Assembly (NCBI GenBank): GCA_964655485.1
Contig: CAZZMS010000020.1
Span: 1-14,756, forward strand
DNA: 14,756 bases
Source: JANWYU01 sp964655485
GTDB taxonomy: Bacteria; Bdellovibrionota; Bdellovibrionia; Bdellovibrionales; Bdellovibrionaceae
Reading direction: 5' to 3'
In this document: piece by piece, positions 1-8,717 of the stretch
Position numbering within the stretch: position 1 is the first letter of the stretch
Layout of the letters: each line of letters begins with the position of its first letter
Translations under genes and position numbers: made by a program
The notes under the pieces: generated by a model
Told to the model about the DNA's origin: nothing
Databases searched by the model: none
The model's input: only the letters and a program-made list of their open reading frames with translations

Positions 1-2076
1 GGCCTGAGCGTCGTTACCATAATGCTCATGCAATTCCCAAGACTCATAAGCTGAACAACCAAACTTTTTGGACACACCGACAATTCGGGATTTAATCGGC
101 AACCCGGATTGCACCCACTGAACAAGCCAGTGCTCTCCTAGACCGTGGGTCACTTGATGATCTTCAGCAAAAATCACCCGATAATTCACCTGTCTCAGCC
201 AAGGACCGAGCAGCTGCTCATCAGGTTGATTAAGATACGTAGGATGCACCACCACGACCCCACCACCTTGCGACTCGATTTTCCAAGCGGCCTCTAAAGC
301 TCGCGGTAACATAGTTCCGCTGGCAACAACTAGGACTTGAGCCGATTTAGAGCTCTGATACACCACATGATTTGAGCGCAAGGCTAAGGACTGATAGTCT
401 TTGTCGCTTAAGTAGGCCCTAGGAAAGTTCTCTCGCCCCAGAAACACGATGTATGATCGTCGCCCTTGAGCCGTCTTTAGCGCCTCAGCAAACTCCGAGA
501 CAATTTTTTTTAGTAACCAATAGGCCTCACGCGCACACGACACACTGAACACCTCTACTCCTGGAATCCCAAGAGTAAACGCCAGGTAGTTTAGAGACTG
601 ATGAGACGCCCCATCTGCCGCATCCTGAAAGCCCACATGAGAAAAAACTCCAATAACCCCACTTTGCGATAAGGAGCTCATCAAAAGCGGCAAGGCCCCC
701 TTGGTTGTGGCAAACTGAGCAAAGGTATCCACCACCGGAATCCAACCTCGCAAGGCCATGCCCGAGGCCACGGAAACCATGTTCGCCTCAGCCACCCCTA
801 CATCGATACTTCTTTCCGGAAATTTCTTTCTAAACTCCGCTACACCAGTGCTACCCGGAAGGTCACTGGTCACACTAACCACAGGGTAACCTGACTCAAG
901 GGACTCAATTAAAGCTTGGCTTACCCCTTCTTGCATTTTGACCAAGCTAGCATCTGTGGCAACACCGGCAGGCCAGGCCCAAGACTCCTTACGTTTTTGC
1001 TTGGTCGCTTTAGTCGCTTGTTCCCAATCTGGTAACTGAGAGTAAAGACGCTGAATCAGAGAAGGTACCCGCTCCCAAGAGCCGTATAATTCGATCAAGG
1101 CAGCTTTAAGCTCTTCAAGATTTTTTACCGAAAAACCATGACCTCCGGATGGACTCTGCTCAGATTTTTTAAGCCCATAACCCTTAATGGTCTTTGCCCA
1201 AATACAGACAGGCTTTAGCGGGTTTTGTCTCGCTGTGTGAATAGCAGTCTTCAGAGTGTCCCAACACTTTTGTAGGTTGTGCGCCTCTTCAAGACGAATC
1301 ACATGCCAACCCAAAGCCTCAAGACTCTGGAAGCTGGGCTGCATGGAAAAGCTGTCCTCGTCAATGCGACCTGATAGTTTCGTGTTATTATCGCTTAAGA
1401 TCACGACATAGGGAGCTACCCGCTTTTTATGCGCCAGTCCCGGAATAGAGGCTAAGGCCTCTCGGGCTTCGCCCTCCATCAAAGCTCCGTCGGAAACAAA
1501 ACATAGGGTTGTGGTACGAAAGTCACCAGACAAAGCAGCTCCCATGGCTAAACCTTGGCTCTGCACAAACGCCGAGCCCAAAGGACCGTTACTCACTCTC
1601 ACTCCTTCAGGAAACAGGTGAGCCTCCCCGTGCCCCGTAAGAGGACTCCCCAGAGAACGAAACTTCAACAACTCATCAAAAGAGGCAATCCCCATTTGGT
1701 AACAAGCCCGAACCGCATAGTGCACATTTTCGCAGTGACCGGCATCATTGACCAACTCAAATAACTCATACCAAGGAGACCCTAAAGCTTCGGATTCTTT
1801 TTGCATGAATCCGTAAACTGCAGATACCAATTCGGCAAATGCCGAGGGGCCTCCAAAGTGCGAAGCCGCTCCACCGAAAGCGGCACTCATATCCATAAGT
1901 AACACCAAGGCTCTTAAACCTGTGGGATCCGCAAGACGCGTCATGGTTCCATTATCATGAACTTCACGTGATAACTCTTGTGGTGGAAGAGTAACAAAAT
2001 TCGCTAAAGATGACGCCCGCTTAACAGGCTGAGCATGCTTTGCCAACATCGACTCCATTCCTGACGACTGCGACAT
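1..2076 (-). CDS. tkt: Transketolase, divergent, 3' end cut by window edge
   Basis: This is a thiamine-diphosphate (ThDP) enzyme of the transketolase family, which moves two-carbon ketol units between sugar phosphates in the non-oxidative pentose phosphate pathway in the cytoplasm. The reading frame is open from the ATG at 2076 to the left edge (692 codons). An ideal Shine-Dalgarno, GGAGGGGAGG at 2081-2090, sits 4 nt before the ATG. Landmarks are SHFGGP with H73 (matching the family SGHPG motif), GHCENV with H114, NGPLG at 163-167, the ThDP/metal motif SDGALMEG at 195-202, DNNTKLSGR from 229, and the pyrimidine-domain glutamate E430 in GVAEANM. The C-terminal domain follows and ends near HEHYGNDAQA at the edge, so only a few tens of residues are probably missing. 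The first Gly of the usual GDG is Ser, and the N-terminus is longer than in E. coli Tkt. It lies 65 bp downstream of rlmD on the same strand and is probably co-transcribed. Transketolase is the best call; the exact substrate is inferred. Confidence 0.88.
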   Translation of the reverse strand, partial: MSQSSGMESMLAKHAQPVKRASSLANFVTLPPQELSREVHDNGTMTRLADPTGLRALVLLMDMSAAFGGAASHFGGPSAFAELVSAVYGFMQKESEALGSPWYELFELVNDAGHCENVHYAVRACYQMGIASFDELLKFRSLGSPLTGHGEAHLFPEGVRVSNGPLGSAFVQSQGLAMGAALSGDFRTTTLCFVSDGALMEGEAREALASIPGLAHKKRVAPYVVILSDNNTKLSGRIDEDSFSMQPSFQSLEALGWHVIRLEEAHNLQKCWDTLKTAIHTARQNPLKPVCIWAKTIKGYGLKKSEQSPSGGHGFSVKNLEELKAALIELYGSWERVPSLIQRLYSQLPDWEQATKATKQKRKESWAWPAGVATDASLVKMQEGVSQALIESLESGYPVVSVTSDLPGSTGVAEFRKKFPERSIDVGVAEANMVSVASGMALRGWIPVVDTFAQFATTKGALPLLMSSLSQSGVIGVFSHVGFQDAADGASHQSLNYLAFTLGIPGVEVFSVSCAREAYWLLKKIVSEFAEALKTAQGRRSYIVFLGRENFPRAYLSDKDYQSLALRSNHVVYQSSKSAQVLVVASGTMLPRALEAAWKIESQGGGVVVVHPTYLNQPDEQLLGPWLRQVNYRVIFAEDHQVTHGLGEHWLVQWVQSGLPIKSRIVGVSKKFGCSAYESWELHEHYGNDAQA

Positions 2077-2141
2077 AAAACCTCCCCTCCATAAATTCTA
2101 CCACTAGCAAAAAGCGGCAAAGGGGTCCTGTTTTTTTCCTG

Positions 2142-3428
2142 TTACACACCCCTTTTTCGACGCAGAAGGCTTAAAATTTCCAAATGATGGGTCTGCGGGA
2201 ACATATCAAAGCCGTGCAGGCGAACCACTTCATAAACATGAGAAAGTCTCTGTACATCACGCGCCCAGGTCATCAGATCACAACTCATGTAAATCACCCA
2301 AGGAAGAGCCACATCGCCCAATAAAAAATCAATCACCACAAGACTTAAACCCGCGCGTGGCGGATCTACCAACAACAGATCGAATACCCCGTCCTGTTTT
2401 TGGATCTGTCTTTTCAACCATTCCTCCACAGGGCTTTGAATCCACCGCACCCGCTCCGGAGAAAATCGCGCCCGCCCCGATTTTACCGAATGTGGGTTCT
2501 CCTCGATCGCTGTCACCTGAATCCTCGCTCCCGGCTGAGGAGCTTCATCAAAAGCCTGCACAAGAGCCGCCGTAAGATTGCCGGCTCCGGCGTAAAGCTC
2601 TAAAGCTAAAACCTCCTCTTTAGACGAATGCATAGCCACGTCGTGCGTGATACGTCGTAGCTCCTCCAGCACGGCTTGATTCACGAGCGGATTCACTTGT
2701 GAAAAGGATAAATCCTTGACGGCAGAATAGGGACGCACAATCACCTCAGGCGTAGCTTGATCAGGCCAGTAGAGTGGAAATGAAACACCTGTTTTAGGAG
2801 AAACTCTTGCAACCCGGGAACCTGGTTTTGATAAGTTTATCCAACTTGCACCATCTCCAGTATCTACAAGATCCCATTCATAGAACCCATCAGGTAGAAA
2901 ATCTCGAGTCTCTTGAATGGCCCGAGCCACACGCGGATGCAGTAAAAAGCACTCCTGAATCCGCACACGCTCATGAGAGTTTTTTTTACTTAAAAAAAAC
3001 TCTCCGCTTCGAATCTGTCCTCGGACTCTCCTACGGTAACCCAAAGGGCTTGGACTAGCGCGCACTCCCTCCACAGCAAAAGATTGTAAAGCCGCTGAAC
3101 TCACTCCGATGCGAGACGCCTGCTTGAGGACAAAGTCCTTTTTAATCGCTAACTGCTTTGAGTAACTGAGCATCTGGTAATCACAGCCCCCACATTCCGT
3201 GAAGTGGGGACAGATGGCTTTCTGCCTTTCTGCGGATGGTTTGAGGATCTCTACAAGAACGGCCAGCGCCCAGTTTTTCTTGCGTTGAGCCACCTGGACT
3301 TTTACAAGCTCACCCGGAATAACGTAGGGAACAAAAATAGCTACATCGCCCCAAAATCCAAGGGCCCCTTGCGGGGGAGCCCAATCTTTTATCTCTAGAA
3401 CGAGCTCCGCACCGACGAATACAGGCAT
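2142..3428 (-). CDS. rlmD: 23S rRNA (uracil-5-)-methyltransferase, RlmD/RumA family
   Basis: This is an SAM-dependent RNA m5U methyltransferase of the TrmA/RumA family with an iron-sulfur cluster, 428 aa, close to the usual length. An N-terminal TRAM-like beta domain occupies residues 1-62. The [4Fe-4S] ligands are C73, C79 and C82 (C-x5-C-x2-C) with C160 as the fourth. FSQVN lies at about 242-246, SAM motif I (LELYAGAGN) at about 276-284, and the DPPRAG motif at 355-360. The catalytic cysteine C383 sits in MSCDLMTWARD and the general-base glutamate is E417 in HHLEILSLL. The catalytic-loop text differs from the common SCNPxTLARD form, but the essential Cys and Arg-Asp remain. The ATG lies one base after the glyQS stop codon, so translation is probably coupled; the ribosome binding site is weak. 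The family is certain. Whether the target is U1939 (RlmD), U747 (RlmC) or both cannot be read from the sequence. Confidence 0.88.
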   Translation of the reverse strand: MPVFVGAELVLEIKDWAPPQGALGFWGDVAIFVPYVIPGELVKVQVAQRKKNWALAVLVEILKPSAERQKAICPHFTECGGCDYQMLSYSKQLAIKKDFVLKQASRIGVSSAALQSFAVEGVRASPSPLGYRRRVRGQIRSGEFFLSKKNSHERVRIQECFLLHPRVARAIQETRDFLPDGFYEWDLVDTGDGASWINLSKPGSRVARVSPKTGVSFPLYWPDQATPEVIVRPYSAVKDLSFSQVNPLVNQAVLEELRRITHDVAMHSSKEEVLALELYAGAGNLTAALVQAFDEAPQPGARIQVTAIEENPHSVKSGRARFSPERVRWIQSPVEEWLKRQIQKQDGVFDLLLVDPPRAGLSLVVIDFLLGDVALPWVIYMSCDLMTWARDVQRLSHVYEVVRLHGFDMFPQTHHLEILSLLRRKRGV

Positions 3429-3429
3429 C

Positions 3430-4782
3430 TTATTTTAAGTGCTGACGGAGAAACTGACTCAACTCAAAAGCTGAAATACGATCTTGCTTCATGGAGTCGC
3501 GGTAACGCACAGTCACGGTCTTATCTTCCACGCTTTGATAATCCACAGTGATACAGAAGGGGGTACCGATCTCATCTTGACGACGGTAACGCTTACCAAT
3601 GGAACCCGCTTCGTCAAATTGTACATCAAACTCCTCAAGCAATTCGCGATAAAGGGCTTCAGCATATGGCCCCACGGGATCTTTTTTCACCAAAGGCAAC
3701 ACCGCCGCCTTCACGGGGGCAATCGCAGGATGCAAGCCTAACACCACGCGAACATCCTCTTGCCCTTGTTCGTCAAGCAGTACTTCTTCGCGGTAGGCAT
3801 CGCATAAGAAGGCGAGAAACAAACGATCACAGCCCACCGCCGTCTCGATCACATAAGGAATGTATTTTTCTTTAGTGGCATCATCAAAATACTCCAGAGA
3901 TTTTCCGGAAAACTTCATGTGCTGAGTGAGATCAAAATCTGATCTATTATGAATTCCTTCCAACTCGCTCCAGCCCATAGGGAAAAGATATTGAATATCT
4001 ACCGCTGCTTTTGCATAGTGAGCTAACTCCCCCGGCCCGTGCTCATGCATCCGCAGCCGGTCCATGTTGAGTCCAAATTTTTTGTAATAATCCAAGCGAA
4101 CTTTTTTCCAAATCTCAAACCACTCCTGATCCGATCCAGGACGAACAAAAAATTGCATCTCCATTTGCTCAAACTCCCGAGTACGAAAAATAAAGTTACC
4201 CGGAGTGATTTCGTTACGAAAAGACTTTCCAATGGCCGCGATCCCAAAGGGAATCTTCATCCGCGCCGACTGCTGACAATTAAGAAAGTTCACATAGTGA
4301 CCCTGTGCGGTTTCAGGACGAAGGTAAACAACATGAGCCTCATCCTCTACAGGCCCCATGAAAGTTTTAAACATCAAATTAAACTGTCTAGGCTCGGAAA
4401 GATTTTTAGACCCACAATGAGGACATTTTTTTTCCTCGAGATAACTTGGGGTATTATCCGCTCGGAAGCGTGTTTTACAATCTTTACAATCCACTAAGGG
4501 ATCAGAAAAACCATCGACGTGCCCAGAGGCTTTCCAAACGGTGGGATGCATCAAAATTGCGGCATCCAGACCTACCATATCGGGTCGGCGAGTCATGGCC
4601 TTCCACCATGACTGTTTCACGTTCCATTTCATTTGTGAACCTAGCGGGCCATAATCCCATGTGGAGTTCAAACCCCCGTAAATCTCGGAACTTGGAAAAA
4701 CAAAACCTCGCCGCTTGCTCAAAGAAACAATGGTGGCCAAGTCTTTGAGTGGACGAATTTCTTTGATTTTATTTTCAGACAT
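3430..4782 (-). CDS. glyQS: Glycyl-tRNA synthetase, homodimeric class II type
   Basis: This enzyme charges tRNA-Gly with glycine using ATP in the cytoplasm. It is the single-chain, homodimeric (eukaryote/archaeal-like) form rather than the alpha2-beta2 GlyQ/GlyS type; 450 aa is normal for the bacterial single-chain form. The opening region GFVFPSSEIYGGLNSTWDYG is characteristic. A zinc-ribbon insertion has C99, C102, C120 and C123 (CxxC-x17-CxxC). RPETAQG at about 155-161, motif 2 (FRNE at 188-191 with FRTREFEQ from 199) and motif 3 (VIETAVGCDRLFLAFL from 311) mark the class II catalytic core. The anticodon-binding domain runs from about 345 to 450, with GSIGKRYRRQDEIGTPFC in the expected place. 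Motif 3 reads ETAVGCDR where many relatives have EPSxGxDR. The SD AGGGGA is about 5 nt before the ATG. It is the first gene of an apparent glyQS-rlmD-tkt operon and diverges from tesA. Confidence 0.97.
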   Translation of the reverse strand: MSENKIKEIRPLKDLATIVSLSKRRGFVFPSSEIYGGLNSTWDYGPLGSQMKWNVKQSWWKAMTRRPDMVGLDAAILMHPTVWKASGHVDGFSDPLVDCKDCKTRFRADNTPSYLEEKKCPHCGSKNLSEPRQFNLMFKTFMGPVEDEAHVVYLRPETAQGHYVNFLNCQQSARMKIPFGIAAIGKSFRNEITPGNFIFRTREFEQMEMQFFVRPGSDQEWFEIWKKVRLDYYKKFGLNMDRLRMHEHGPGELAHYAKAAVDIQYLFPMGWSELEGIHNRSDFDLTQHMKFSGKSLEYFDDATKEKYIPYVIETAVGCDRLFLAFLCDAYREEVLLDEQGQEDVRVVLGLHPAIAPVKAAVLPLVKKDPVGPYAEALYRELLEEFDVQFDEAGSIGKRYRRQDEIGTPFCITVDYQSVEDKTVTVRYRDSMKQDRISAFELSQFLRQHLK

Positions 4783-4812
4783 ACTTTCCCCTTTGTCAGG
4801 TAACAGGTTCTT

Positions 4813-4841
4813 AGCTTAACTAGGCTTGTCTTGGTCTTCAA
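4813..4841 (-). promoter_or_regulatory. Possible sigma-70-type promoter for glyQS
   Basis: On the minus strand, TTGAAG (4836-4841) and TAAGCT (4813-4818) are separated by exactly 17 bp. Both hexamers are imperfect but keep the most conserved positions (TTGA; T1, A2 and T6 of the -10). The implied transcript would start about 24 nt before the glyQS ATG. This is motif matching only; the region also separates glyQS from divergent tesA. Confidence 0.3.
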
Positions 4842-4902
4842 CAAAAACCAGAGTCACCTGTCCTGTTTGACGCCGGAGCAAGAACTTCAGTAGGCTTCTT
4901 CC

Positions 4903-5610
4903 ATGTGGTCTAGCAGGATGAATTCCCTCGGCAAAAACATCTCCACCTTTACGCTAACCCTTGGTCTACTCGTGGGAGTTCATGCTCTCGCCAAGGCGCA
5001 AACAAGCTTGGCGCAAGCGAGCTCTTCGTCCGCCTACACGATACTGATCGTTGGCGACTCCCTCACCGAGGGTTACTCCATCCCCAAGGACAAGGCTTAT
5101 CCCGCACAGCTCGAACAAAAGCTTAGAAGTATTGAACCCTCCGTTCAAGTCATCAACGCAGGGGTTTCAGGTGCTACCTCGAAAATAGCTGCGGAACAAA
5201 TTCAGTGGCAGCTTAAAAAAAGACAGCTCCATCTTATCATTCTCGCTTTGGGAGCCAACGATGGCCTACGCGGATTACCAGTCGCTCAAATGAAAAAACA
5301 TCTTCAAGCGGGCATTGATCTCGCCCAAAACGCTAAGGTTCCCCTCCTTCTGATAGGAATGCGTCTTCCCACTAATTACGACCCCAAATACCGCCAACAA
5401 TTCGAGGAAGCCTTCGCCGAGCTGGCACGGCAAAACAACCTAGATTTCCTTCCTTTTTTGCTTGAGGGGGTAGCTTTGGATAAGAAATTAAACCTAAACG
5501 ATATGATCCACCCCAACGAAGAAGGACACACGAAGATCGCTGATTTAATCTATCCCTACGTTAGCAAACACCTAAAGACTTGGCAGAAACAAACGAGAAA
5601 ATCGCAGTGA
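4903..5610 (+). CDS. tesA: TesA-type periplasmic esterase (SGNH hydrolase)
   Basis: This is an SGNH/GDSL hydrolase of the TesA family (arylesterase, acyl-CoA thioesterase I, lysophospholipase L1), 235 aa. All blocks are present: GDSLTEG with nucleophile S53, the block II glycine in NAGVSG at about 85-90, LGAND with N119, and DMIHP with D200 and H203, which complete the catalytic set. The N-terminus has a signal-peptide-like hydrophobic stretch at about 14-29, with a plausible cleavage after AKA at residue 32, so the protein is probably periplasmic. The ATG at 4903 is taken because AGTAGG lies about 8 nt upstream. The in-frame ATG at 4918 (M6) is a possible alternative and would also leave a signal peptide. 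ybbA begins 63 bp downstream. In E. coli tesA also borders ybbA-ybbP but is divergent; here all three genes point the same way. Physiological substrates (lysophospholipids, thioesters or other esters) cannot be assigned. Confidence 0.92.
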   Translation: MWSSRMNSLGKNISTFTLTLGLLVGVHALAKAQTSLAQASSSSAYTILIVGDSLTEGYSIPKDKAYPAQLEQKLRSIEPSVQVINAGVSGATSKIAAEQIQWQLKKRQLHLIILALGANDGLRGLPVAQMKKHLQAGIDLAQNAKVPLLLIGMRLPTNYDPKYRQQFEEAFAELARQNNLDFLPFLLEGVALDKKLNLNDMIHPNEEGHTKIADLIYPYVSKHLKTWQKQTRKSQ

Positions 5611-5673
5611 GACCCAGATAAACGACTCCACCCTAGCCCCACACAAGTACATGAAAGCGAGGCGGATCCATTT

Positions 5674-6357
5674 ATGAAGGTCACAATCAAACATCTGTCG
5701 CATCGGTATCTCACACCCGGTGGCTCAGTAACCGTTTTGAAAGACATAAATCTACAGCTCGAGAGGGACAAAACCTATGCCTTGATGGGGCCTTCGGGTA
5801 GCGGCAAGACGACTCTGTTTCATATTTTAGCAGGGTTGCATCCCATTCAATCTGGGGAGGTGTGGCTAGAGCAATGGCCTTGGCATGAAATGAGCGATGA
5901 TGAAAAAACTCGCCTGAGGGGGCAGCATTTAGGAATCGTTTTTCAAAATCACTTACTCGTCCCCTACCTCACGGTTTGGGAAAACCTTATGTTACCGATT
6001 GAAATTCATGAAAAGACCATCAGCTCCTCAGCTCGAGAGCAGGGGGAACTCATGCTCCGACGTCTCGGCTTATGGGATAAGCGAGAGCAACTGGCCGCTA
6101 CCTTGAGCGGCGGAGAATCACAACGTCTAGCCATCGCTCGAGCGATGATACGAAAACCACAACTCGTCTTAGCCGACGAGCCAACGGCACAACTCGATGA
6201 GGACAACGCTCTGGTTGCTATCAATCTCCTCACTGAACTGGTAAAAGAAAACCAATCCACCTTGTTTCTCATCAGTCATGATCCAGATATCGCCAGTCAC
6301 TGTGAGAGTGTCTTCCGCCTCAAACAAGGACAAATCATAAGCCATGAAACTCGTTAA
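5674..6357 (+). CDS. ybbA: ABC transporter ATPase, YbbA/LolD-like
   Basis: This is the nucleotide-binding subunit of an MacB/LolCDE-type (type VII fold) ABC system, 227 aa and full length. Walker A is GPSGSGKT at 39-46, the Q-loop glutamine is Q91, the ABC signature LSGGE is at 144-148, Walker B is LVLADEP with D168 and E169, and the switch histidine is H202 in SHDPD. It energises the partner permease from the cytoplasmic face. The ATG at 5674 is preceded by a GAGG about 10 nt upstream; an ATG at 5651 is out of frame. Its 3' end overlaps the start of the permease gene by 14 bp, typical of translationally coupled partners. YbbA is favoured over LolD because of the tesA neighbour and the YbbP-like permease. 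Members of this family often act as mechanotransmission devices in the periplasm rather than as classical importers or exporters. Confidence 0.93.
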   Translation: MKVTIKHLSHRYLTPGGSVTVLKDINLQLERDKTYALMGPSGSGKTTLFHILAGLHPIQSGEVWLEQWPWHEMSDDEKTRLRGQHLGIVFQNHLLVPYLTVWENLMLPIEIHEKTISSSAREQGELMLRRLGLWDKREQLAATLSGGESQRLAIARAMIRKPQLVLADEPTAQLDEDNALVAINLLTELVKENQSTLFLISHDPDIASHCESVFRLKQGQIISHETR

Positions 6358-8707
6358 AAAAGTTCATCAGCAACTCTCTTCTTCGCATCGTGCACGAGCT
6401 CTGGGTTTTCTGGCTCTTTTACTTTTTTGCCTCACTCCAAGTATTCGATGGACTTTAGAGGATTTTTTCAGACAAAAATGGGCCGAAAGACTTTATGCGG
6501 ATCTCGCCGTTACTCGGCGCAGCTGGATCCCTGAGGAAGAACTGCAATCTCTTGTCCAACAAACGGGGGCCAGCTCCTGGAGTGAAGCTGCAGAGTTTTT
6601 TTCCACCATCCGGTGGAATACCGACTCCACTAGACTCGTACAAGTTTGGGCCGTGGCTGAAAACTTCCCCCTCCGTGGACCACTAAATGACCCTCAGGAA
6701 CAACCTATTCAGTTCAGACTCGGTTCTCAGGAGGCCATGGTTGATGAATCCTTGGTAAGCCTTTACGGATTGAGCTCTCCGTTTGAACTTTTAGATCAAA
6801 GATTCACTATTCGTGAAACTTTGGGTACTGGGGCTTTGGGTTCGTTTCGGCTAGGCTCTCTGGCATACAAGGTGATTGTCCCCCTGTCGGCTTTTAAGTC
6901 TCAGGCCGTTAGTCGCTTTGCGACTTTTACTCACGTTTTGTACCTACGCTTTGAAAATCCAGACACCATAGAGCAAGCCGCAAAAATGCTGAAGGATCGT
7001 TACCGGCTAGACACTCAAACCCAGGTCTTAACTCCAGAAGACTTTAGCGAGTCCTTGGTCAGACCTCTGAAGTGGGTTTTAGATATCCTCTCCCTTTTTA
7101 GTTTTGTAAGCCTTATCTCGTGGTTGCTCCTGGGCCATGTCCGCCTCCGTCACGAGTTTCAAGCAAGCATCGCCCAGCAACTTTTATTGAATGTTTTGGG
7201 CACTGCGCGCGCTAAGCTAGCGTGGTTACATTTCTCAAAACAATTTTCGAAAGAATTAGGCGATCTTCTGCTCGTCCTACTACTCTGCGGCGGAATCACC
7301 ACTCTGCTTCGCCGTTTTCTAAGTAACTCTTGGGAGTGGTATGTTCCTTCACAATTGTGGCTTCTCGGATTGGCTTTGTTCGCCTTGGTCGGCTTATTGG
7401 TAACCTTTCTCACTCTGTTACCCAGCCTGCATTTGGACTTATCTCAGGCCCTAAAAAGCATGGCAAGTGCGATTCTTTATGAAAAAGCTCCTAAACGCTT
7501 ACACCTCCTGCTTTTTTTACTGCTTCAAGGGATGATCTTGCTAGGTATCGCCTTTTTGCTATTCCCGTCTAAGTGGCTGATTATTTCTGTGGCCGTGACC
7601 TGGCTCCTGTTAGGAATTTTTCCCCTATTAGTCTTACGACCTGTTACCTTGGCCATTCTAAGAGGAAAGAGTATCCGAGGACTCACTCGCCTTGTCCTCA
7701 CCCGTCTGTATCGAGCATGGCCTAAAACTCTGGGACAAAGCCTGACTTTTTCTTTTGTTCTCTTTCAAATCTCTTTGGTGGTATTGATTCAAGGGCCATT
7801 AAACGAATGGATTATAGGAAACCCTCAATCCTCTCCGCAGCTTTTTGCCTTTGATGTTTCTAATCATGATAAAGACGAGATGTTGCAAACCATTCAACAG
7901 ATGGGCGCAGAAGCCCTCGCTCCATCACCACTTATTCGCGGACGAATCATCAATCACAATGGTCAAGCTTGGCAAAAACCGGAGGACGTTGCCCCGCAAA
8001 CACGGGAGGAGGAAAACGAGTTCCGTTTTCGCTCGCGCGCCCTCAACATTAGCATCCGGGATCAGCTGACCCCGAGTGAGAGGGTAGAGCGCGAAATAGC
8101 CATACCCGAGGCCTACAAGTCGCATATGCCTTTATCGATAGAAAAGCGATTTGCATCCCGTTTAGGACTACAGTTGGGGGATGAGCTCGAGTTAGATATT
8201 CAGGGATTCAATATAAAGGGCTTTATTTGGCAGATTCGCAAAGTTCAATGGAATAGCCTGTTACCCAATTTTTTTGTACAGACTCATAGTGGTTATATTG
8301 ACGAGGCCCCCAAAACGTGGATTTTAGCCATCAGAAAAGCCAGCGGCGAGACCCATGATTTACAAAACCATCTTGCCCAAAAATTTCCGGATGTGAGTAT
8401 TATCGATTTAAAACAGGCCCGTAAGGATTTGGCTCGATTAACGGAGATTTTCCAATGGTCCTTAGGTATCAGCTCGGGAGTGCAGGGGCTATTTTTTATT
8501 CTCGTACTAGGCTATCTTTTTTACATCAGCTATAGCGAGCGCCAAAACGAGTGGTTTTTATTTCGCGCTCTTGGGACACCAGCTCCGTGGAAAAAGTATT
8601 GGATGATTCTCGAGTTTTCTTTTTTTAGCCTAGCCAACATGATTACAGCCCTGCTTCTCGCTTGGATTTTTGTAAAAAGCCTCGATCGTTTTTTATTCCA
8701 ACTTTAG
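6344..8707 (+). CDS. ybbP: YbbP-like ABC transporter permease (FtsX/MacB superfamily)
   Basis: This is a large inner-membrane permease of 787 aa, near the length of E. coli YbbP (about 800). By eye, the hydrophobic segments are at about 18-36, 243-265, 305-325, 338-360, 387-407, 410-432, 467-485, 713-731 and 757-778. They leave two large extracytoplasmic domains, at about 40-240 and 490-710. This doubled FtsX layout is characteristic of the YbbP family and unlike single-unit LolC/E. The stretch RKVQWNSLLPNFFV at about 632-645 matches a conserved phrase of the family, seen as a W-S-x3-NFFV type motif. The ATG at 6344 overlaps ybbA; a purine-rich AAGGA is about 13 nt upstream, longer than usual, consistent with coupled re-initiation. 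The GT9 gene follows after 10 bp. Together with YbbA and TesA it probably acts on envelope lipids or lipid-like molecules, but the substrate is unknown even for the family. Confidence 0.9.
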   Translation: MKLVKKVHQQLSSSHRARALGFLALLLFCLTPSIRWTLEDFFRQKWAERLYADLAVTRRSWIPEEELQSLVQQTGASSWSEAAEFFSTIRWNTDSTRLVQVWAVAENFPLRGPLNDPQEQPIQFRLGSQEAMVDESLVSLYGLSSPFELLDQRFTIRETLGTGALGSFRLGSLAYKVIVPLSAFKSQAVSRFATFTHVLYLRFENPDTIEQAAKMLKDRYRLDTQTQVLTPEDFSESLVRPLKWVLDILSLFSFVSLISWLLLGHVRLRHEFQASIAQQLLLNVLGTARAKLAWLHFSKQFSKELGDLLLVLLLCGGITTLLRRFLSNSWEWYVPSQLWLLGLALFALVGLLVTFLTLLPSLHLDLSQALKSMASAILYEKAPKRLHLLLFLLLQGMILLGIAFLLFPSKWLIISVAVTWLLLGIFPLLVLRPVTLAILRGKSIRGLTRLVLTRLYRAWPKTLGQSLTFSFVLFQISLVVLIQGPLNEWIIGNPQSSPQLFAFDVSNHDKDEMLQTIQQMGAEALAPSPLIRGRIINHNGQAWQKPEDVAPQTREEENEFRFRSRALNISIRDQLTPSERVEREIAIPEAYKSHMPLSIEKRFASRLGLQLGDELELDIQGFNIKGFIWQIRKVQWNSLLPNFFVQTHSGYIDEAPKTWILAIRKASGETHDLQNHLAQKFPDVSIIDLKQARKDLARLTEIFQWSLGISSGVQGLFFILVLGYLFYISYSERQNEWFLFRALGTPAPWKKYWMILEFSFFSLANMITALLLAWIFVKSLDRFLFQL

Positions 8708-8717
8708 AGAGGGCTCC

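Noticed and set aside
2077..2141. A separate promoter for the transketolase gene in the 65-bp gap after rlmD
   Set aside because: TTGCCG and TAGAAT are present on the minus strand but only 14 bp apart, too short for a normal promoter.
4039..4497. A 152-codon plus-strand frame inside glyQS
   Set aside because: It is antisense to the conserved synthetase core including motif 2; its open length comes from codon use of the real gene.
4867..4896. TTGACG-N18-TAGGCT as a tesA promoter
   Set aside because: The implied start of transcription falls on the tesA ATG itself, leaving no room for the ribosome binding site; it could only work with the later ATG at 4918, which has no spaced SD.
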